The notes below the pieces were generated by a model. That model saw only the letters and a program-made list of their open reading frames with translations. It was not told the DNA's origin and did not search any database. Of a stretch of DNA of 53,280 nt, positions 50,508-53,280 are shown piece after piece (within the stretch, counting starts at the first letter, position 1; the number at the start of each line of letters is the position of its first letter). Source of the stretch: Gammaproteobacteria bacterium (GTDB lineage Bacteria > Pseudomonadota > Gammaproteobacteria > Ga0077536); NCBI GenBank assembly GCA_030429865.1, contig JAUIFX010000005.1, positions 1-53,280 on the forward strand, written 5' to 3'. Made by a program: the position numbers and the translations under genes.

Positions 50508-50837
50508 ATGGATTACCTGATTCAGAACGCGTGGGCGCAGGGTGCCGGCGGGGCCGCCGAGCCGGGTCTGGCGAGCTTCCTGCCGCTCATCATCCTGTTC
50601 GTCGTCTTCTACCTGTTCCTGATCCGGCCGCAGATGAAGCGGCAGAAGGAGCACACCAAGATGGTCGAGGCCCTGGCCAAGGGCGACGAGGCGGTCACCA
50701 GCGGTGGCCTGCTCGGGCGCGTGACCGAGGTGGGCGACAACTTCGTCAAGTTCGAAGTGGCCAAGGGCACCGAGGTCAAGGTGCAGAAGCACGCCATCGC
50801 CCAGGTCATGCCCAAGGGCACGATCAAGGACCTGTAG
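50508..50837 (+). CDS. yajC: Sec translocase accessory subunit YajC
   Basis: 109 residues. One transmembrane helix, SFLPLIILFVVFYLFLIRPQ (about 24-43), is followed by the YajC core MKRQKEHTKMVEALAKGDEAVTSGGLLGRV and KVQKHAIAQVMPKGT. YajC forms a subcomplex with SecD and SecF and binds SecYEG and YidC. It lies 60 bases before the secDF gene and directly after tgt, as in most Gammaproteobacteria. Confidence 0.97.
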   Translation: MDYLIQNAWAQGAGGAAEPGLASFLPLIILFVVFYLFLIRPQMKRQKEHTKMVEALAKGDEAVTSGGLLGRVTEVGDNFVKFEVAKGTEVKVQKHAIAQVMPKGTIKDL

Positions 50838-50897
50838 CCCTGCCATGCCGGCCGGCGCGTTTCCGCCCGACCCCACGAATCCCTTACGGACGTTTCG

Positions 50898-53280
50898 ATG
50901 AACCGATACCCGTTGTGGCGCTACCTGCTGGTTGCGCTGGTGATCGCGGCCGGCGTGCTCTACGCGCTGCCCAATATCTATGGCTCCGACCCGGCACTGC
51001 AGGTCAGCGCGCGTCGTGGCCAGGCGGTCGACGAGGCCCTGCGTGCCCGCGTCGAGGCGGCGCTGGCGGAAGCCGGCGTGACGCCCAAGCGCATCGCGCT
51101 CGAGCAGAACCGCCTGCTGGTGCGCTTCGACGATATCGAGACGCGTATCGCCGCGCGCGGCGTGGTCGAACAAGCCGTCGGCGAGCAGGATTACATCGTC
51201 GCGCTCAATCTCGCCTCGGCGACGCCCGGCTGGCTGCGTGCGCTCGGCGGCGAGCAGATGTACATGGGCCTGGACCTGCGCGGCGGCGTGCACTTCCTGA
51301 TGGAAGTCGACATGGACGCGGTGCGCGTGCAGACCGATGAACGTTTCATCTCCGAGCTGCGCACGGCTTTCCGCGAGAAAAAGGTGCGCTACCGCGCGCT
51401 GACGCGGCGTGCCGAGGGCGGTATCGACGTCGAGTTCCTGAACGCGGAGATGAAGGCGCGCGGCGCCGACGTCGTCGGAGCCGATTTTCCCGATCTCTCC
51501 AGCAGTGACGGCGCGTCGGACAGTGAGCTGACCCTGACGGTCAACGAGCAGCTGATGGAGGAGACCCGGCGCACCGCCGTCAAGCAGAACCTGACGACGC
51601 TGCGCAACCGCGTCAACGAGTTCGGCGTCGCCGAGCCGGTCATCCAGCAGCAGGGCGAGGACCGCATCGTCGTGCAGTTGCCGGGCGTGGAAGACACGGC
51701 CGAGGCGAAGAAGATTCTCGGCGCCACCGCGACGCTCGAATTCCGCATGGTCGACACCACCGGCGACGTGCAGGCGGCGGTCGGCGGGCGCGTGCCGCTC
51801 GCCTCCAAGCTCTACAAGGACCGCGACGGCAACCCGCTGCTGCTCGAGAAGCGCGTGATGCTGACCGGCGAGTACATCATCGACGCCGCTTCCGGTATCG
51901 AGCAGCAGACCGGCAGCCCCGCCGTGTTCATCACGCTCGACGGCAAGGGTGCGCGCATCTTCAGCCGCGCGACCCGCGAAGAGGTCGGCAACCCGATGGG
52001 CGTGGTCTACATCGAGCAGCGCAAGGGCCGCGCGGTGGAAGAGGTGATCAACGTCGCGACCATCCGCGACGAGCTCGGCAAGCGCTTCCAGATCACCGGC
52101 CTCGACACCACCGAGGAAGCGCGTACGCTGGCCCTGCTGCTGCGCGCCGGCGCGCTCGCCGCGCCGATCGAGATCGTCGAGGAACGCACCGTCGGACCGA
52201 GTCTCGGCCAGGACAACATCGACATGGGCGTGCGCTCCGTGGTCATCGGCATGGCCGCGGTGCTGGTTTTCATGGCGCTGTATTACAAGGTGTTCGGCCT
52301 GGTCGCCAACGTCGCGCTGCTGCTGAACCTCGTGCTCATCGTCGCGCTGCTGTCGTTGCTGCAGGCGACGCTGACGCTGCCCGGCATCGCCGGCATCGTG
52401 CTGACGGTCGGCATGGCGGTCGATGCCAACGTGCTGATCTTTGAGCGAATACGCGAGGAGCGTCGCGGTGGCCGGTCGATGATCCAGGCCATCGACGCCG
52501 GCTTCTCGCGCGCACTGGCGACGATCGTCGACGCCAATGTGACGACGCTGATCGCCGCCGTCATCCTGTTCTATCTTGGCACCGGTCCGGTGCGCGGCTT
52601 TGCCGTCACGCTGGCGATCGGCATCGTTTCAACCATGTTCACCGCGTTCACGCTGACGCGCTGGCTGATCGCCGAGTGGGTGCGCCGCCGCCGGCCTAAG
52701 GAACTGCCCCGTGCGCCGATCACGCTGGTTCCGGAGGGCACCAAGATCCCGTTCATGTGGCTGAGGCGCATGACGTTCACCGCCTCGGCGATCGTGCTGG
52801 TCGCCTCGCTGGCGCTGTTTGCCACCGTCAACATGAACTACGGCATCGACTTCAAGGGCGGTACGCTGATCGAGGTGCGCGCCAAGTCCGGCGAGGCCGA
52901 TATCGGCGACATCCGCAACCGGCTCGGCGGCCTCAACCTCGGCGACGTGCAGGTGCAGGAGTTTGGTGCCGAATCCGACGTGCTGATCCGCATCGAGGCG
53001 CAGGGCGGCGGCGAGAACGCCGAGCAGACCGTCGTCGCCAAGGTTCGCGGCGAGCTGGAGGATAGTTACGACATCCGCCGCGTGGAATCGGTCGGGCCGA
53101 CAGTCTCCGGCGAACTGGCGCGCGCCGGCACGATCGGCGTGCTCGCCTCGCTGATCGCGATCCTGATCTATATCTGGGTGCGGTTCGAATGGCAGTTTGC
53201 CGTCGGCGCCATCGTCGCCACGACCCACGACGTGATCCTGACCATTGGCTTCTTCGTGGTCACCGGCATCGTCTTCAACC
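50898..53280 (+). CDS. secDF: SecD-SecF fusion protein translocase (3' end outside window)
   Basis: About 794 codons are visible. Residues 1 to about 615 are SecD: the first helix, MGLDLRGGVHFLMEVD, a periplasmic P1 domain, and a six-helix RND-type membrane part with VGMAVDANVLIFERIREE, which carries the proton-relay Asp. With no stop, the frame continues through a short linker (RRRRPKELPRAPITLVPEGT) into SecF from about 620: MNYGIDFKGGTLIEV, the SecF P4 domain, VGPTVSGELARAG, and WQFAVGAIVATTHDVILTIG. SecDF uses the proton motive force to pull exported proteins. In most Gammaproteobacteria secD and secF are separate genes, so the fusion is notable. The C-terminal SecF helices are outside the window. 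Confidence 0.95.
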   Translation, partial: MNRYPLWRYLLVALVIAAGVLYALPNIYGSDPALQVSARRGQAVDEALRARVEAALAEAGVTPKRIALEQNRLLVRFDDIETRIAARGVVEQAVGEQDYIVALNLASATPGWLRALGGEQMYMGLDLRGGVHFLMEVDMDAVRVQTDERFISELRTAFREKKVRYRALTRRAEGGIDVEFLNAEMKARGADVVGADFPDLSSSDGASDSELTLTVNEQLMEETRRTAVKQNLTTLRNRVNEFGVAEPVIQQQGEDRIVVQLPGVEDTAEAKKILGATATLEFRMVDTTGDVQAAVGGRVPLASKLYKDRDGNPLLLEKRVMLTGEYIIDAASGIEQQTGSPAVFITLDGKGARIFSRATREEVGNPMGVVYIEQRKGRAVEEVINVATIRDELGKRFQITGLDTTEEARTLALLLRAGALAAPIEIVEERTVGPSLGQDNIDMGVRSVVIGMAAVLVFMALYYKVFGLVANVALLLNLVLIVALLSLLQATLTLPGIAGIVLTVGMAVDANVLIFERIREERRGGRSMIQAIDAGFSRALATIVDANVTTLIAAVILFYLGTGPVRGFAVTLAIGIVSTMFTAFTLTRWLIAEWVRRRRPKELPRAPITLVPEGTKIPFMWLRRMTFTASAIVLVASLALFATVNMNYGIDFKGGTLIEVRAKSGEADIGDIRNRLGGLNLGDVQVQEFGAESDVLIRIEAQGGGENAEQTVVAKVRGELEDSYDIRRVESVGPTVSGELARAGTIGVLASLIAILIYIWVRFEWQFAVGAIVATTHDVILTIGFFVVTGIVFN

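Overview
The window is high-GC bacterial DNA with dense, mostly short-gapped gene organisation. The block tRNA-Leu / queA / tgt / yajC / secD-secF at the right end, together with yajQ, a DUF3301 protein, a CPXCG zinc-ribbon protein and a YdcH-like DUF465 protein, points to a Gammaproteobacterium. Species cannot be named from the sequence alone. Many genes start with GTG or TTG behind good Shine-Dalgarno sequences. Several gene ends carry strong GC hairpins without a U-tract.

Layout. 1-3070 (minus): MoxR ATPase, CoxE-type VWA protein, then a TIGR03790-type protein, a family that I recall as confined to exosortase (PEP-CTERM) genomes. 3111-9758: a Sel1-repeat protein, then two divergent paralogous giants, each with two cyclic-nucleotide-binding domains, a rhodanese domain and a very long coiled coil. 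A DUF465 gene and an intergenic region with two CRP-like boxes lie between them. 9783-16000: DUF3301, CPXCG, YajQ, HAD phosphatase, M16C metalloprotease and small proteins. 15726-19910: APH-type kinase, small lipoprotein, and a two-gene N,N-dimethylformamidase-like operon (small then large subunit). 20225-25247: a small unknown protein and three signalling genes (response regulator with a C-terminal ATPase, hybrid kinase, divergent membrane hybrid kinase). 25532-30802: a 1756-residue secreted protein with a PGRS-like Gly-rich tract and a VPLPA/PEP-CTERM-type tail. 30888-36578: LLM flavin oxidoreductase, CopA/CopB copper resistance pair, Baeyer-Villiger monooxygenase. 36931-40468: TonB receptor, PepSY membrane protein and a small membrane protein, behind a Fur-like box. 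40482-42968: cobalt-type nitrile hydratase (alpha, beta, accessory) followed by a CbiM-like cobalt permease. 43256-47494: mercaptopyruvate sulfurtransferase-like protein, Asp-box propeller protein, a second VPLPA/PEP-CTERM protein, and a glutaredoxin-MauE fusion. 47859-53280: tRNA-Leu(CAA), queA, tgt, yajC and an in-frame secD-secF fusion running off the window.

How the genes fit together. The metabolic genes suggest an organism that meets nitriles, N,N-dialkyl amides, ketones and metals. Nitrile hydratase has its own cobalt permease and histidine-rich tails, the copper pair protects the periplasm, and the Fur-box operon imports ferric chelates. Two PEP-CTERM substrates and the TIGR03790 protein imply that an exosortase is encoded elsewhere. 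The least explained and most interesting unit is the divergent cNMP-rhodanese-coiled-coil pair (4018-9758), which looks like a cyclic-nucleotide-responsive cytoplasmic scaffold of unknown purpose.
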